Translations under genes and position numbers: made by a program
Assembly (NCBI GenBank): GCA_963790575.1
Contig: CAWBPD010000001.1
Span: 248,001 to 312,000 of the forward strand
DNA length: 64,000 nucleotides
Source of the DNA: CAVTSA01 sp963790575
GTDB taxonomy: Bacteria > Chloroflexota > Dormibacteria > Dormibacterales > Dormibacteraceae
Direction of reading: 5' to 3'
The notes under the pieces: generated by a model
Database searches by the model: none
What the model was told of the DNA's origin: nothing
Seen by the model: only the letters and a program-made list of their open reading frames with translations
Shown here: one piece after another, positions 27,298-35,917 of the stretch
Position numbering within the stretch: the stretch's first letter is position 1
How the letters are laid out: each line of letters starts with the position of its first letter

Positions 27298-28479
27298 TCA
27301 CTCGTGATGATGCACGTGCGAGTGAGGGTCCGATCCGGCGCCGGCCTGGGGCGAACTCATCATGCGCAGCATCTCGCGTCCGCCGGTGGTCAGGAACCGC
27401 CAGCCGAGGATGCCCACGACGACGAGCGCCACCAGGTTCAGGATCGTGGTCGCGTTCCAGCCCGGATGCGACGTGAGGACCGCGACCTGAAAGTGGTGGG
27501 GGACGATGCCCAGGGCTCGGAACAGTGTTTCGATCAGAAAACCGGCCACCGCCATCGCCAGGTACGAGACGCCGAGCAGATAGAGGCTCATGCGCCCCCC
27601 GTAGTACTTCCGGTGAATGTTGACGATGGGCAGGATGATCAGGTCCGCGAAGATGAAAGCGATCACGCCGCCGAAGCTGATGCCTCCGTTCCAGAGCACC
27701 GCCGCCAGGGGCACGTTGCCGACCGAGCAGACGAAGCTGAGCATGGAGATGAGAGGGCCGATCACGGGACCCCAGAAGCGCGCCAGCACCGGGTCCTGGA
27801 CCAGGAAGAAGGACTGCCAGAAGTGAGCGGGAACCCAGGCCCCCAGCGCTCCTGCGATCAGAAAGCCGAGGCCGAGATCCTGCCAGAGGCTCGCCAGGTC
27901 CATCCAGAAGTAGTGCGCCACCGCCGTGAACGCCCGCGGTGAGTAGAGACGCGAGAGAGAAGGCCCGGCGCCGATCGACATGTCCATCTCCGCGTGACCT
28001 TCCATGCGTCCCCGAACGCCTTTCTCCGCCTGTGCCCGGGCGCCCTCCAGGAGCCGCCGGCGCAACGTGTACTTGAAGGTGACCGCCAGCAGCGCGATCA
28101 TCAGCAGGCCACCCGCCACCTGGGCGGTCAGGAACTGCCATCCCAGCAGCGTCAGCAGCACCAAGCCCAGTTCGAACACCAGGTTGGTGGAAGCGAACTC
28201 GAACAGGATCGCGTTGCCGAACCGGGCCCCCTTGCGGAAGAGTGCGCGCGCGAGCGCGACCGCCGCGTAGGAACAGGACGAGGAGGCGGCGCCGAAGCCG
28301 CAGGCGAACGCCACTCCCGCCACGCCCCCCCGACCCAGGGTGCGCGCCACCGCTTGCTTGGGAACCAGCGCCTGGACGGCGGCGGACAGCAGGAAGCCCA
28401 GGGCGAGCGGCCAGAGCACCTCCCAAAACATCGAGAAAGCGAGCAGGAGCGCGCTTGCGAGCGCCTGCAACACGGCCAT
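27298..28479 (-). CDS. DUF318/ArsP-type permease with His-rich tail
   Basis: A 393-residue membrane protein with about ten segments, of the permease family PF03773 (YraQ/ArsP). Each half carries a short hydrophobic turn with a cysteine: AASSSCSYAAVALARALFRKG and LSFVCSVGNVPLAAVLWNGG, hallmarks of the family. The C-terminus ends DPHSHVHHHE, a likely metal-binding tail. It lies 34 bases downstream of csoR on the same strand and behind a CsoR-like operator, which suggests control by copper or another soft metal. ArsP homologues export organoarsenicals; the substrate here is unknown. Confidence 0.85.
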   Translation of the reverse strand: MAVLQALASALLLAFSMFWEVLWPLALGFLLSAAVQALVPKQAVARTLGRGGVAGVAFACGFGAASSSCSYAAVALARALFRKGARFGNAILFEFASTNLVFELGLVLLTLLGWQFLTAQVAGGLLMIALLAVTFKYTLRRRLLEGARAQAEKGVRGRMEGHAEMDMSIGAGPSLSRLYSPRAFTAVAHYFWMDLASLWQDLGLGFLIAGALGAWVPAHFWQSFFLVQDPVLARFWGPVIGPLISMLSFVCSVGNVPLAAVLWNGGISFGGVIAFIFADLIILPIVNIHRKYYGGRMSLYLLGVSYLAMAVAGFLIETLFRALGIVPHHFQVAVLTSHPGWNATTILNLVALVVVGILGWRFLTTGGREMLRMMSSPQAGAGSDPHSHVHHHE

Positions 28480-28513
28480 CGCGATCAGCCGCGGACGCCG
28501 CCGAACGGCGAGA

Positions 28514-28789
28514 TCATGCCTTGGCGAAGCGCTCGACGGCCTTCACCAGTTCGTCGAGCTTTTCTCCCTGGTCCCGCTTGGCGGCGTCGACGACGCAGTT
28601 CTTGACGTGGTCTTCGAGGAGCAGCAGACCCACTTGGTCGATCGCGCGCTTGATGGCGTTGATCTGCGTCAGGACGTCGATGCAGTACTCGTCACCCGAC
28701 ACCATCCGCGTGACCCCTCGGACCTGACCCTCGATGCGGCCGAGGCGGGCCAGAACCGCCTCCTTGTCCTTGCGGTACCCGGGCTTCAT
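28514..28789 (-). CDS. csoR: CsoR-type copper-sensing repressor
   Basis: A 91-residue DUF156 helical repressor. The copper ligands fall at exactly the positions known in Mycobacterium tuberculosis CsoR: Cys36 (EYCIDVL), His61 and Cys65 (EDHVKNC). Cu(I) binding releases the protein from DNA. It is the first gene of a two-gene unit with the permease at 27298, and a pseudopalindromic operator lies ten bases before its start. The Cys-His-Cys set argues for CsoR rather than FrmR, RcnR or CstR. Confidence 0.92.
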   Translation of the reverse strand: MKPGYRKDKEAVLARLGRIEGQVRGVTRMVSGDEYCIDVLTQINAIKRAIDQVGLLLLEDHVKNCVVDAAKRDQGEKLDELVKAVERFAKA

Positions 28790-28798
28790 GGATTGCAG

Positions 28799-28817
28799 GA
28801 TACGGGCTAGGGGTATC
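28799..28817 (-). promoter_or_regulatory. CsoR-type operator upstream of csoR
   Basis: On the minus strand: GATACCCCTAGCCCGTATC, with perfect GATAC/GTATC ends and C-runs around a central TAG, the shape of known CsoR operators (GTATAC ends, C-tract, G-tract). It ends ten bases before the csoR start and would autoregulate the csoR-permease unit. A second, weaker TATCTGCCTAGAGGGCGGGG-like site lies at about 28877. Confidence 0.7.
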
Positions 28818-28929
28818 GGGTTGCTGCCCGATGACGGGTTGGTCCGGGAGTGCGCCGAACGTAAGGCATCGGTAAGTATCTGCCTAGAGGGCGGGGTACC
28901 CGCCCAATTGGCGTTTACACTCCGGAAAG

Positions 28930-29910
28930 ATGGCGACGCGGGCCCTGCGTTCTGTGCTCCGCTCGCGGACGTTTGCCGTCACGATCGGCCTGGCACTGAC
29001 CGCGGTGCTCGTGTGGCGAATCGGCCCGAGTCGCGTGGGGGCAAGCCTGGAGCGTACGAACCCGCTCTGGCTGGCCGCCGCGCTCGCCCTCAATGTCCCG
29101 GTCATCCTCCTGCGCACCTGCCGATCTCACGTCTTGCTGCGCCGGCTCGATGCCCGGGTCTCCGTGTGGCGGCTCGTCACCAGCGGGGTGGTCGGCCTCA
29201 CGTTGAGCGGGATCACGCCCGCCGCCGGGGGTGACCTGGTGCGCGCCTACCTCTGGCGCCGGGACGACGGGGTACCGGTCCATAGCGGCGCCCTGGTCGT
29301 GATCGTAGAGCGCGTGGGCAGCCTGGCTCTGATGGCGATCCTGGGGCTGTCGACGCTGGCGCTGGAGCTGAACGGCTGGGAGCTGCGCGTGGTGGCCGCG
29401 CTGTCGTGGGTCTGCCTCGGACTCCCCTGGCTGGCGAGCCGGCTCGGCCTCGGTTCCTGGGCCCTGTCCCAGGTGACGCGCCTGCCCCTCGTCCGGCGCT
29501 GGGCGACCCGGCTTGAGCGGAGCGCTGACGAGGTGGCGCTGATGGGGGAGGACATCCTGCTCCAGCTGGGTTTCTGCGCCCTGTCGGCGCTGATCTTCGC
29601 CGTCAGCGGCGCCCAGGTCTGGCTGCTGGTGGTGGGCCTTGGTGGCTCGGTGCCGTATCTGGGCGCGGTCGCCGGCTACTGCCTCTCACAGGTGGGCGGC
29701 GCCATCTCCAACCTGCCTTTCGGGCTGGCGGCAGGTGATGCGCTGCTGGTCCTGGTGCTGGCACAGGTGGGGCTGGCCGCGCATGTGGGGGCGGCGGCGG
29801 CGATCCTCCTTCGCGTCACGACCACGCTGCCGATCGCGCTGGCCGCGGCGATCGCCTGGGCGCTCACGTTGCCGGCCCGGCGAACCCTGGGCCCGGTGGG
29901 CGGTCGATGA
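28930..29910 (+). CDS. UPF0104/LPG-synthase-TM-like flippase-type membrane protein
   Basis: A 326-residue protein with about eight membrane segments, of the UPF0104 / lysylphosphatidylglycerol synthase transmembrane family without the enzymatic domain. The conserved LTLSGITPAAGGDLVRAYLW segment (family PxxxGE/D-R pattern) is at about residues 95-115, and GGAISNLPFGLAAGDALL at 255-275 is the second landmark. Members are thought to move polyprenyl- or lipid-linked intermediates across the membrane. It overlaps the next gene by ATGA, the first of three such overlaps in this unit. Confidence 0.82.
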   Translation: MATRALRSVLRSRTFAVTIGLALTAVLVWRIGPSRVGASLERTNPLWLAAALALNVPVILLRTCRSHVLLRRLDARVSVWRLVTSGVVGLTLSGITPAAGGDLVRAYLWRRDDGVPVHSGALVVIVERVGSLALMAILGLSTLALELNGWELRVVAALSWVCLGLPWLASRLGLGSWALSQVTRLPLVRRWATRLERSADEVALMGEDILLQLGFCALSALIFAVSGAQVWLLVVGLGGSVPYLGAVAGYCLSQVGGAISNLPFGLAAGDALLVLVLAQVGLAAHVGAAAAILLRVTTTLPIALAAAIAWALTLPARRTLGPVGGR

Positions 29911-30866
29911 CGCTGCCGCGCCGGGTCGCGGTCACCGGTGGCGCCGGCTTCATCGGCTCCCATGTCGTCGCCGCGCTCATCGAAGGCGGCTGCGAGGTGC
30001 TGGTCATCGACGACCTCAGCCACGCCACCGGGGCACCGGTTCCCGAGCCGGTATGCCTGTGCGCCGCGGACGAAGGATCGCCCGAGGCGGCCCGAGCGCT
30101 GACGCGCTTCCGCCCCGACGCCTTGCTCCACCTGGCCGCCCGCGGCGGGGTCAAGGCCGCGTTGCGAGATCCCGGTGGGCACGCGGGCGCCGTCCTCGGC
30201 AGCACGGTGGGCGCCTACGCGGCAGCGGTCCGGGCCGGCGCCGGGGTCGTGGTCACCGCATCCTCGGGCGGCGCGCTGTACGGCGATGCGTCCCGCCTCC
30301 CGGCCGACGAGGCGCTGCCGGCCCGGCCTCGGTCTCCGTACGGAGCCAGCAAGGCGGCCGAGGAGGCCTACCTCACCGCGTTCCGGTTCACGTCCGGCGT
30401 CCGGACGGTCGCGCTTCGCTTCGGCAATGTCTACGGCCCGCGGCAGGACGGGGACGGCGAGGCCGGCGTGGTCGCCATCACCTGCCGCCGGCTGAGCGCC
30501 GGCCTCCGGCCGGTCCTCTACGGAGATGGCGCCCAGACCCGCGACTTCGTGTTCGTGCGGGACGTGGCGGAGGCCTGCCTGGCCGCGCTTGGCGGGGAGG
30601 CGGCGGAGGGGGCCATCAACGTCGGGACCGGACGGGAGACGGCGGTGAGGGAGGTGGTGGAGGAGTTGGTGGCGCTCCATGGCGGCGGTGTCGCGATCCA
30701 GCGGTCTCCGGCACGGGAGGGGGAGGTGAGGCGAAGCTGCCTCGCCACCGAGCGCGCCGAACAGCTGCTCGGCTGGCGCGCGAGCACCGGGCTCCGTGAG
30801 GGCGTGCGGGAGACGTTGGACAGCTTTCTCGGCGCGCCGGCGGAGTCCCGGGAGCGGCCCGCGTGA
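29907..30866 (+). CDS. NDP-sugar epimerase/dehydratase (extended SDR, GalE-like)
   Basis: A 319-residue extended short-chain dehydrogenase. The nucleotide-binding turn GGAGFIGSH is at residues 11-19, the active-site YGASK (Tyr, Lys) at about 150, and TRDFVFVRDVAEA and an INVGTGRETAV segment bind the NDP-sugar end. It likely makes UDP-galactose or a related sugar donor for the two following glycosyltransferases. The start overlaps the previous stop and its own stop overlaps the next GTG. Confidence 0.88.
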   Translation: MTLPRRVAVTGGAGFIGSHVVAALIEGGCEVLVIDDLSHATGAPVPEPVCLCAADEGSPEAARALTRFRPDALLHLAARGGVKAALRDPGGHAGAVLGSTVGAYAAAVRAGAGVVVTASSGGALYGDASRLPADEALPARPRSPYGASKAAEEAYLTAFRFTSGVRTVALRFGNVYGPRQDGDGEAGVVAITCRRLSAGLRPVLYGDGAQTRDFVFVRDVAEACLAALGGEAAEGAINVGTGRETAVREVVEELVALHGGGVAIQRSPAREGEVRRSCLATERAEQLLGWRASTGLREGVRETLDSFLGAPAESRERPA

Positions 30867-31582
30867 GCACGACGCCGGCGCCTCGTCTGGAGGGGCTCTC
30901 CCTGGTCCTTCCCGTCCACAACGAGGCGATCAACCTGCCCTGGATCCTGGAGCGGGCAGCCGAGGCACTGCCCCGGCTCGCTGAGCAGGTGGAGCTTGTG
31001 ATCGTGGATGACGGCAGCACCGACGGCAGCGCCGAGGTGGCCGTCACCGGGGCCGCGGACCTGGGTCTCGAGCTCCGTCTCATCAGCCATCGGGTGAAAA
31101 GCGGCTACGGCGTCACGGTGGGAGACGGGCTTCGGGTCGCGCGCATGCCGTGGGTCGCCTTCACCGACGCGGACGGTCAGTTCGACATCGCGGACCTGGC
31201 GAAGCTGGCCGCCCTGAGCGACCGCGCGGACCTGATCGGAGGCTGGCGCATCGAACGGCAGGACGCGTGGATGCGCTCAGTGGTGAGCGGCACCTTCAAC
31301 GTCCTCCTGTTTCTGCTTTACGGCCTCCGCGTCCGGGACGTCGACTGTGCGCTCAAGCTGATGCGGGGCGAGTTCCTGCGTTCGATCGAGCTCGAGAACC
31401 GGAGTGCTCTGCTCAATGCGGAGCTCTACCTCAAGGCGCGCATGGGGGGCTGGCGGGTGGCGCAGGTGCCGATTCCGCACTACGCCCGCCGTGCCGGGCG
31501 ACGGAGCGGGGCGCGGCCGAGGGCGATTGCCCGTGCCATCAAGGAGCTGCTCTGGTTCCGGGTCCGGCTGGCGTTCCGCTGA
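30863..31582 (+). CDS. GT2 glycosyltransferase, dolichyl/polyprenyl-phosphate mannosyltransferase-like
   Basis: A 239-residue GT-A enzyme. LVLPVHNEAINLPWIL and LVIVDDGSTDGSAE form the nucleotide site, WVAFTDADGQFD the metal site, and GGWRIERQDAWMR with VRDVDCALKLMRGE the acceptor region, as in DPM1-type enzymes. It would transfer a sugar to polyprenyl phosphate, giving the lipid donor used by the GT39-type enzyme that follows. GTG 30863 overlaps the epimerase stop. Confidence 0.85.
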   Translation: MSTTPAPRLEGLSLVLPVHNEAINLPWILERAAEALPRLAEQVELVIVDDGSTDGSAEVAVTGAADLGLELRLISHRVKSGYGVTVGDGLRVARMPWVAFTDADGQFDIADLAKLAALSDRADLIGGWRIERQDAWMRSVVSGTFNVLLFLLYGLRVRDVDCALKLMRGEFLRSIELENRSALLNAELYLKARMGGWRVAQVPIPHYARRAGRRSGARPRAIARAIKELLWFRVRLAFR

Positions 31583-33108
31583 TGGACCGGGCGCGCAAAT
31601 TCCGGGCCGAGTCAGGAGGGTCCGGCAGGTACTGGCGGACGCTGCTGCCAGGAGCTCTGATCTTCACGGTGCTGAGGGTCCCCTCCTTCTTCGAGACCGG
31701 CTGGTATTCGGACGAGGCCGGTTACGCCACCACCGCGAGAGCGCTGCTCCAGGGCGAGGCGCTCTACGCCCAGATCTGGACTAACAAGCCGCCGTTGCAG
31801 CCCTGGACGGTGGCGGTCGTCCTGGCGTTGGTGGGTCCCAAGGAGTGGGGCCTGCACATCCTCACCTACCTGTCCGGGCTGCTCGCCCTGGCGGCGCTCG
31901 CCTACGTGGCCACCCGGCTGCTCTCGCCTGTCCGGTCGGTGGTCGCGGTGCTGGTCGGGGCGGTCCTGCTGGGAGCTCCGCTGCTGGCCACCGAGCTCTC
32001 GGTCCCCGAGAACCTTCTGATCGCCCCCACCGCGTGGGCAGGCGCGCTTCTGTTGACCCGCGTCCAGGATGGGGGGCGATGGTGGCCGGTCGCGGTCGGT
32101 GCGCTCGCGGCCACCGCCATCGCCTACCAGCAGACGGCGGTGGCCGACGCGGCCGCGTTCGCCGTCGTCATCCTGTTCGCCGCCCGCCGTCCCGGGCGGC
32201 CGTTGGCGATCTACCTGGCGACCGTGGTTGTGCTGACGGCGCTCTGGCTGGTGCCGTCGGTGGTGGTGGGGGGACCTTCGCGAATCGCGTTCGCGCTGAT
32301 CGGTTTCTACATCCCGTTCACCGCCTCGGTGCTGCCCCAGGGCCACGGCGGTCTGCTGCGTGACGCCGCGCTGTTGGTGGTGGCCACCGCCCTGGCGCTC
32401 CTGGGGGCGTATCTCCTTCGGCGTCAGCGCGTCGTCGTCTGGGCGAGCTGGTTCTGGGCGATCGCCACCGGCCTCGTCGCGGGAGCCGCCCACCAGCCCT
32501 ACGGGCACTACCTGGTCCCCGCCATCGTGCCCTTCGCGCTGGCGCTGGCGGCGCTTCCGCTGCCGTCGGTCCGGGCGCCGCGGATGCGCTCGGTGGCGGG
32601 TGTCGCCGCGATTCTGGTCGCGGTGGCGGCCACCTCCTCGCTGGCCAGTGTGGTCCGCGGCGACTGGATGCTGCAGCAATTCTGGCTGACGCCGTATTAC
32701 CGCGGATTCGCAGGTGTGGTGACGGGTCGGGAGTCGCTGTCCGCCTGGCAGCAAACGTTCGATCAAAGGGTGGCTGCTACCGAATCGGTGACGGCCTGGG
32801 TCCGCGCCCACCACCTGGAGGGGACGCGTGCCGTCGTCTGGTCGGCGGACGCGTGGCCCTATCTCACCGCCGACCTGCAGCTGGTGCTTCCGACCGCGCC
32901 CATCTACAACGACGAGGTCCTGTACGGGCAGAACGGCCCGGTGGCGGAGCGGGTGGCCGAGCTCCAGCCCGAGATGATCATCACCTCCGGCTACGCCGTC
33001 ATCGAGTTCCCCGAAATCAACCCCTTGCTCCGCCGGCACTACCACCGCGTGTTCCGCTCGGGCGTGGACAGCGTGTGGCTGCGCGACGGGACGGCGGCCG
33101 GCCCCTGA
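31582..33108 (+). CDS. GT39-type (PMT-like) membrane glycosyltransferase
   Basis: A 508-residue GT-C enzyme with about eleven membrane segments. The first outer loop has SFFETGWYSDEAGYATTARA (catalytic Asp-Glu) and ALYAQIWTNKPPLQPW, hallmarks of ArnT/PMT-like enzymes, which use polyprenyl-phosphate sugars outside the cytoplasm. A soluble tail of about 130 residues follows the last helix. ATG 31582 overlaps the GT2 stop. With its three neighbours it forms a small glycan-transfer unit; the acceptor (protein or lipid) is unknown. Confidence 0.85.
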   Translation: MDRARKFRAESGGSGRYWRTLLPGALIFTVLRVPSFFETGWYSDEAGYATTARALLQGEALYAQIWTNKPPLQPWTVAVVLALVGPKEWGLHILTYLSGLLALAALAYVATRLLSPVRSVVAVLVGAVLLGAPLLATELSVPENLLIAPTAWAGALLLTRVQDGGRWWPVAVGALAATAIAYQQTAVADAAAFAVVILFAARRPGRPLAIYLATVVVLTALWLVPSVVVGGPSRIAFALIGFYIPFTASVLPQGHGGLLRDAALLVVATALALLGAYLLRRQRVVVWASWFWAIATGLVAGAAHQPYGHYLVPAIVPFALALAALPLPSVRAPRMRSVAGVAAILVAVAATSSLASVVRGDWMLQQFWLTPYYRGFAGVVTGRESLSAWQQTFDQRVAATESVTAWVRAHHLEGTRAVVWSADAWPYLTADLQLVLPTAPIYNDEVLYGQNGPVAERVAELQPEMIITSGYAVIEFPEINPLLRRHYHRVFRSGVDSVWLRDGTAAGP

Positions 33109-33113
33109 TATCC

Positions 33114-33125
33114 CTGGTGCACCAG
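33114..33125. promoter_or_regulatory. CTGGTGCACCAG palindrome upstream of the SARP gene
   Basis: A perfect 12-base palindrome between the GT39 stop and the SARP start, 84 bases before the latter. The core TGGTGCACCA recurs after the SARP gene at 33931. It is a candidate operator. Confidence 0.5.
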
Positions 33126-33209
33126 ACCCGGAGCCTTGCCAACTCGGAGCGACAGGAATAAACTTGGGGCCGGTTCGGGGAACGCTTCACGCCCGCGGCG
33201 GGGGAACGC

Positions 33210-33884
33210 ATGCAGGTCCAGCTACTGGGGGGATTCGGCGTCGAATCACTCGCGACTCCGCGCCTGTCGGTGCAGCGTTTGGTCGCCTACCTCGCGATCA
33301 AGCCCAGGCCGCACCAGCGCGAGGACGTGGCGGCCGCTCTCTGGCCCTACCGGAGCCGCGACCAGGCCGCGTCAAACCTGCGCAACACGCTCTTCCAGAC
33401 GCGGCACGAGGCACAGGAGCTGGTGGAGTGGAGCCGCCGTGCGGTGAGACTGGTGCCCGAGGCCCAGGTCGACCTGCTGCGAGCCGAGGAGGCGGTGCGG
33501 CGTCTCATCGCCGGCGGCCCCCCGGGCACCGATGACGTGGAGCTGCTGAGCGAGGAGATCCTGCCGGGTTGGGAGGATCCCTGGGTTCGGACCGAGCGCC
33601 GGCGCTGGCATGAACGGCGGGTGGAGGCGCTCGAGGTCCTGAGTGATCTGTTGCGCCGTCTTGGTCGCCAGGGCGAGGCGGCCGCCGCCGCCGAGGCCGC
33701 GGTGACGGCGGAACCGTTCCGCGAGCGGGCTGCCGCCATGCTCGCCGAAGCCTACCTCGCGGCGGGCGACCCGATCACGGCGGCCGCGACCCGGGAGGCA
33801 TATCGCCAGCGGGTGGGGCGGACAAGCCTGGCGGATACGGCCTTCCAGGCGGCGAACCGCTGGGAGCGCTTACCGCTCCGGTAG
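33210..33884 (+). CDS. SARP/BTAD-domain transcriptional regulator
   Basis: A 224-residue regulator. Residues 1-90 are an OmpR-like winged helix opening MQVQLLGGFGVES, with RLVAYLAIKPRPHQREDVAAALWP and ASNLRNTLFQTR in SARP style; residues 95-224 are the helical BTAD domain (LLSEEILPGWEDPWVRTERR...). There is no ATPase domain, as in small SARPs. Such proteins usually activate nearby secondary-metabolite or secretion genes. It lies about 550 bases before the conjugation-like operon on the same strand, the obvious candidate target. Confidence 0.87.
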   Translation: MQVQLLGGFGVESLATPRLSVQRLVAYLAIKPRPHQREDVAAALWPYRSRDQAASNLRNTLFQTRHEAQELVEWSRRAVRLVPEAQVDLLRAEEAVRRLIAGGPPGTDDVELLSEEILPGWEDPWVRTERRRWHERRVEALEVLSDLLRRLGRQGEAAAAAEAAVTAEPFRERAAAMLAEAYLAAGDPITAAATREAYRQRVGRTSLADTAFQAANRWERLPLR

Positions 33885-33929
33885 GTCGGTCCCGGCGTTC
33901 GGTTCCAGCCTCATCGCTGAGGTGGATCG

Positions 33930-33992
33930 TTGGTGCACGTGCACCAATCGCCTGGTTTGCCTGCCCGGAGTGGGCTGTTGGTGCATCAACGC
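33930..33992. promoter_or_regulatory. TTGGTGCACGTGCACCAA palindrome and nearby half-site
   Basis: A perfect 18-base palindrome at 33930-33947, followed by a related TTGGTGCATCAAC at about 33979. Together with CTGGTGCACCAG at 33114 they bracket the SARP gene. They lie upstream of the gene at 34115 and the operon at 34433 and could bind an autoregulator or a separate dimeric repressor. The rest of 33885-34114 shows nothing else. Confidence 0.55.
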
Positions 33993-34114
33993 GCTCTCAC
34001 TGTTGCGACCTGCAGGCGCTGCCGTTTTCCGTTCGATTCTGAGTCGTTTCCAGAGCGCTGCGAAACCGCTTGTGGTGTGCCGGCAGGGCACCGGCGGTGC
34101 TACCTAACACGGTT

Positions 34115-34414
34115 ATGGAGGATCAGCCCCCACGGCTGTTTGCGAGAGCGCGCGCGGCTGTGATCACCGTCCGCGTCTGGCGAGAGACCTTCGACCCTCC
34201 CGGCCTCATGAAGACCGACTGGGCCTGGTTCGATGACGCCCACGAGGAGAGCCACGACGAATACCGCGTCGCCGACCGAGGCGAGATCCTCGGCACCGTC
34301 GCGGCCTGGATCGACCGCTTCCTCAACCGCCCCGAGGCGCGCTCTGCGCCCCACGAACGCGAACGTCCGCCGGCCGGTGTCCATGACCCGCCCACATGGT
34401 CCCCACCCAACTGA
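34115..34414 (+). CDS. Small hypothetical protein before the conjugation-like operon
   Basis: A 99-residue soluble protein: ITVRVWRETFDPPG is strand-like, then an acidic stretch FDDAHEESHDEYRVADRGEI and a helix LGTVAAWIDRFLNRPE, with a proline-rich end. It loosely resembles short proteins of the pattern VRVW..E...W.....IL..V..WI..FL seen in actinobacteria, whose function is unknown. ATG 34115 is chosen because upstream residues look random. It ends 18 bases before the TcpC-like start and could be the first gene of that operon. Confidence 0.5.
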   Translation: MEDQPPRLFARARAAVITVRVWRETFDPPGLMKTDWAWFDDAHEESHDEYRVADRGEILGTVAAWIDRFLNRPEARSAPHERERPPAGVHDPPTWSPPN

Positions 34415-34432
34415 CGACGGGAGGTTTGCTTG

Positions 34433-35308
34433 ATGTCCTCGAACAGCACCCTCCTCCGCGGCAATCTCAACCCGCCCGAGCGGTGGGCGAAGTGGGCGTC
34501 GCGCCTGCTGGTCTTCCTCGGGATCCCCCTGGTCCTGGTCGGGATGGGGTACCTGGTCGGCCTCCACCGCGGGGAGCAGATAGCGGGTCGCGGAGCGGGT
34601 GCCACCACCACCACGGCGGCGCCCGCCGGGACGGCCGCCGAGGGGGCGTTCGCCGCCCGCTTCGCGACCGCCTACCTGACATACACCGAGTCGAACTCCG
34701 CGCAGTACCTCTCGCAGGTCCAGCCGTACCTCGCCCCGGGCGTCGACGCCAGATCGCTGTGGAACGGCGAGGGTACCCAACAGGTCGCCGAAGCGCTGCC
34801 CGCGTCCACGGCGCGACTGGGAGGTGGGGTGGACCGGGTAACGGTGGCGGTCCTGACCCAAGGCGGATCGTGGCTCTACCTGGGCGTCCCGGTGCACGCG
34901 GACAGCGGCCGGTTCGTGGTCGTCGCCGCGCCGGCGCTGCTGCCTGCCCCCGCCCAGGCTTCCTGGTCGCCGCCGACGCCGGCCGGCAGCGACTCGCAGC
35001 TGTCGGCACAGTTGCAGGGCGACCTGGCGGCCTTCTTCACCGCCTACGCCGCGGGCCAGCAGGCTCAGCTCGGGTACTACACGACTCCGGGCTCCAGCGT
35101 CGGCAGTCTCGGCGGAGCGGTCACCTTCGTGCGCCTCGACCAGCTGCTGGTTGAGCAGGGCGGGGCCCAGCGCACGGCCACAGCCGAGGTCACCTGGCAG
35201 CCCCAGGGCGAGCCGGGCGCCTCGTTGCAGGAGTCCTACCGGCTGACGTTGGCGCAGCAGGGAGGCAAATGGCTGGTGTCGAGTCTGGCACCGGCAGGAG
35301 GTTCCTGA
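34433..35308 (+). CDS. TcpC-like conjugative transfer protein
   Basis: A 291-residue bitopic membrane protein: cytoplasmic N-terminus, one membrane segment (about 23-45), a Thr/Ala linker, and two NTF2-like domains outside (FAARFATAYLTYTESNSAQY and AAFFTAYAAGQQAQLGYYTT each start one). This is the architecture of TcpC/VirB8-like proteins of Gram-positive conjugation systems, which scaffold the channel. GGGAGG precedes ATG 34433. It is the first recognisable gene of an eight-gene packed operon and overlaps the next by ATGA. Confidence 0.8.
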   Translation: MSSNSTLLRGNLNPPERWAKWASRLLVFLGIPLVLVGMGYLVGLHRGEQIAGRGAGATTTTAAPAGTAAEGAFAARFATAYLTYTESNSAQYLSQVQPYLAPGVDARSLWNGEGTQQVAEALPASTARLGGGVDRVTVAVLTQGGSWLYLGVPVHADSGRFVVVAAPALLPAPAQASWSPPTPAGSDSQLSAQLQGDLAAFFTAYAAGQQAQLGYYTTPGSSVGSLGGAVTFVRLDQLLVEQGGAQRTATAEVTWQPQGEPGASLQESYRLTLAQQGGKWLVSSLAPAGGS

Positions 35309-35520
35309 TGTCGACTCCGCAGACCATCATCGGCAACCTGGAGACGGTGGCCGCGCTCGCCGTCGTGCTCGTCGCGGGGCTGGTGGCGATCGCCCACATG
35401 GCGCGTCACAAGATCCTGGGCATCGTGATCACGATCGCGGGCGCGGCGCTCGTCTACCTCGCGATCACCGGCAGGCTGATCCCGGACGTCAGCGGCTGGT
35501 TCACACAATTCGGGCTGTAG
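35308..35520 (+). CDS. Small two-helix membrane protein (TcpD-like position)
   Basis: A 70-residue protein with two membrane segments (about 14-30 and 35-55) joined by a short HMARHKI turn. Size, topology and place between the TcpC-like and TcpE/PrgI-like genes match the small TcpD-type proteins (or the pilin-like VirB2 slot) of conjugation operons. The sequence itself is too short to name. The start overlaps the previous stop. Confidence 0.65.
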   Translation: MSTPQTIIGNLETVAALAVVLVAGLVAIAHMARHKILGIVITIAGAALVYLAITGRLIPDVSGWFTQFGL

Positions 35521-35530
35521 AGAAGGCCTG

Positions 35531-35917
35531 ATGCTGGAGGTCTACACCAGCCGCTTTCGGGTGCAGCGCCAGATCTGGCACATCTGGGAGTGGGTGTCGC
35601 CCTGGCCGATCCCGATCTGGCCCGGGGTGGGAGCGGTGGCCGCCCTTTTCATCCAGCTGCAGTTCGGCCTGCTGCGGCTGTGGACCCAGTTCCTGCCCTT
35701 CCCGCTCAACCTGGCGATGCTGGTGGGGATCGCGGTGGCGGTCTACAAGCTGCTCGACCAGCCCATGATCGAGGGGCGGCCGCTTCACGTCTGGCTGCGC
35801 GCACAGGTGCGCTTTTGGCTCCTCGAGCCGCGGCTGATGCTGGGCGAGCTGGAACCCACGCACGAGCCCAGGCGGTGGCGGGATGCGCTGTCCTGCTGGT
35901 CACCGGGAGACCGCTGA
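35531..35917 (+). CDS. TcpE/PrgI-like conjugation membrane protein
   Basis: A 128-residue protein with two or three membrane segments after an N-terminal YTSRFRVQRQIWHIWEW stretch, and a C-terminus with LLDQPMIEGRPLHVWLRAQV. The TcpE/PrgI family has this size and layout and always sits just before the VirB4-like ATPase gene, as here. GAAGG-type site is weak; the stop overlaps the VirB4 start as TGATG. Confidence 0.72.
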   Translation: MLEVYTSRFRVQRQIWHIWEWVSPWPIPIWPGVGAVAALFIQLQFGLLRLWTQFLPFPLNLAMLVGIAVAVYKLLDQPMIEGRPLHVWLRAQVRFWLLEPRLMLGELEPTHEPRRWRDALSCWSPGDR

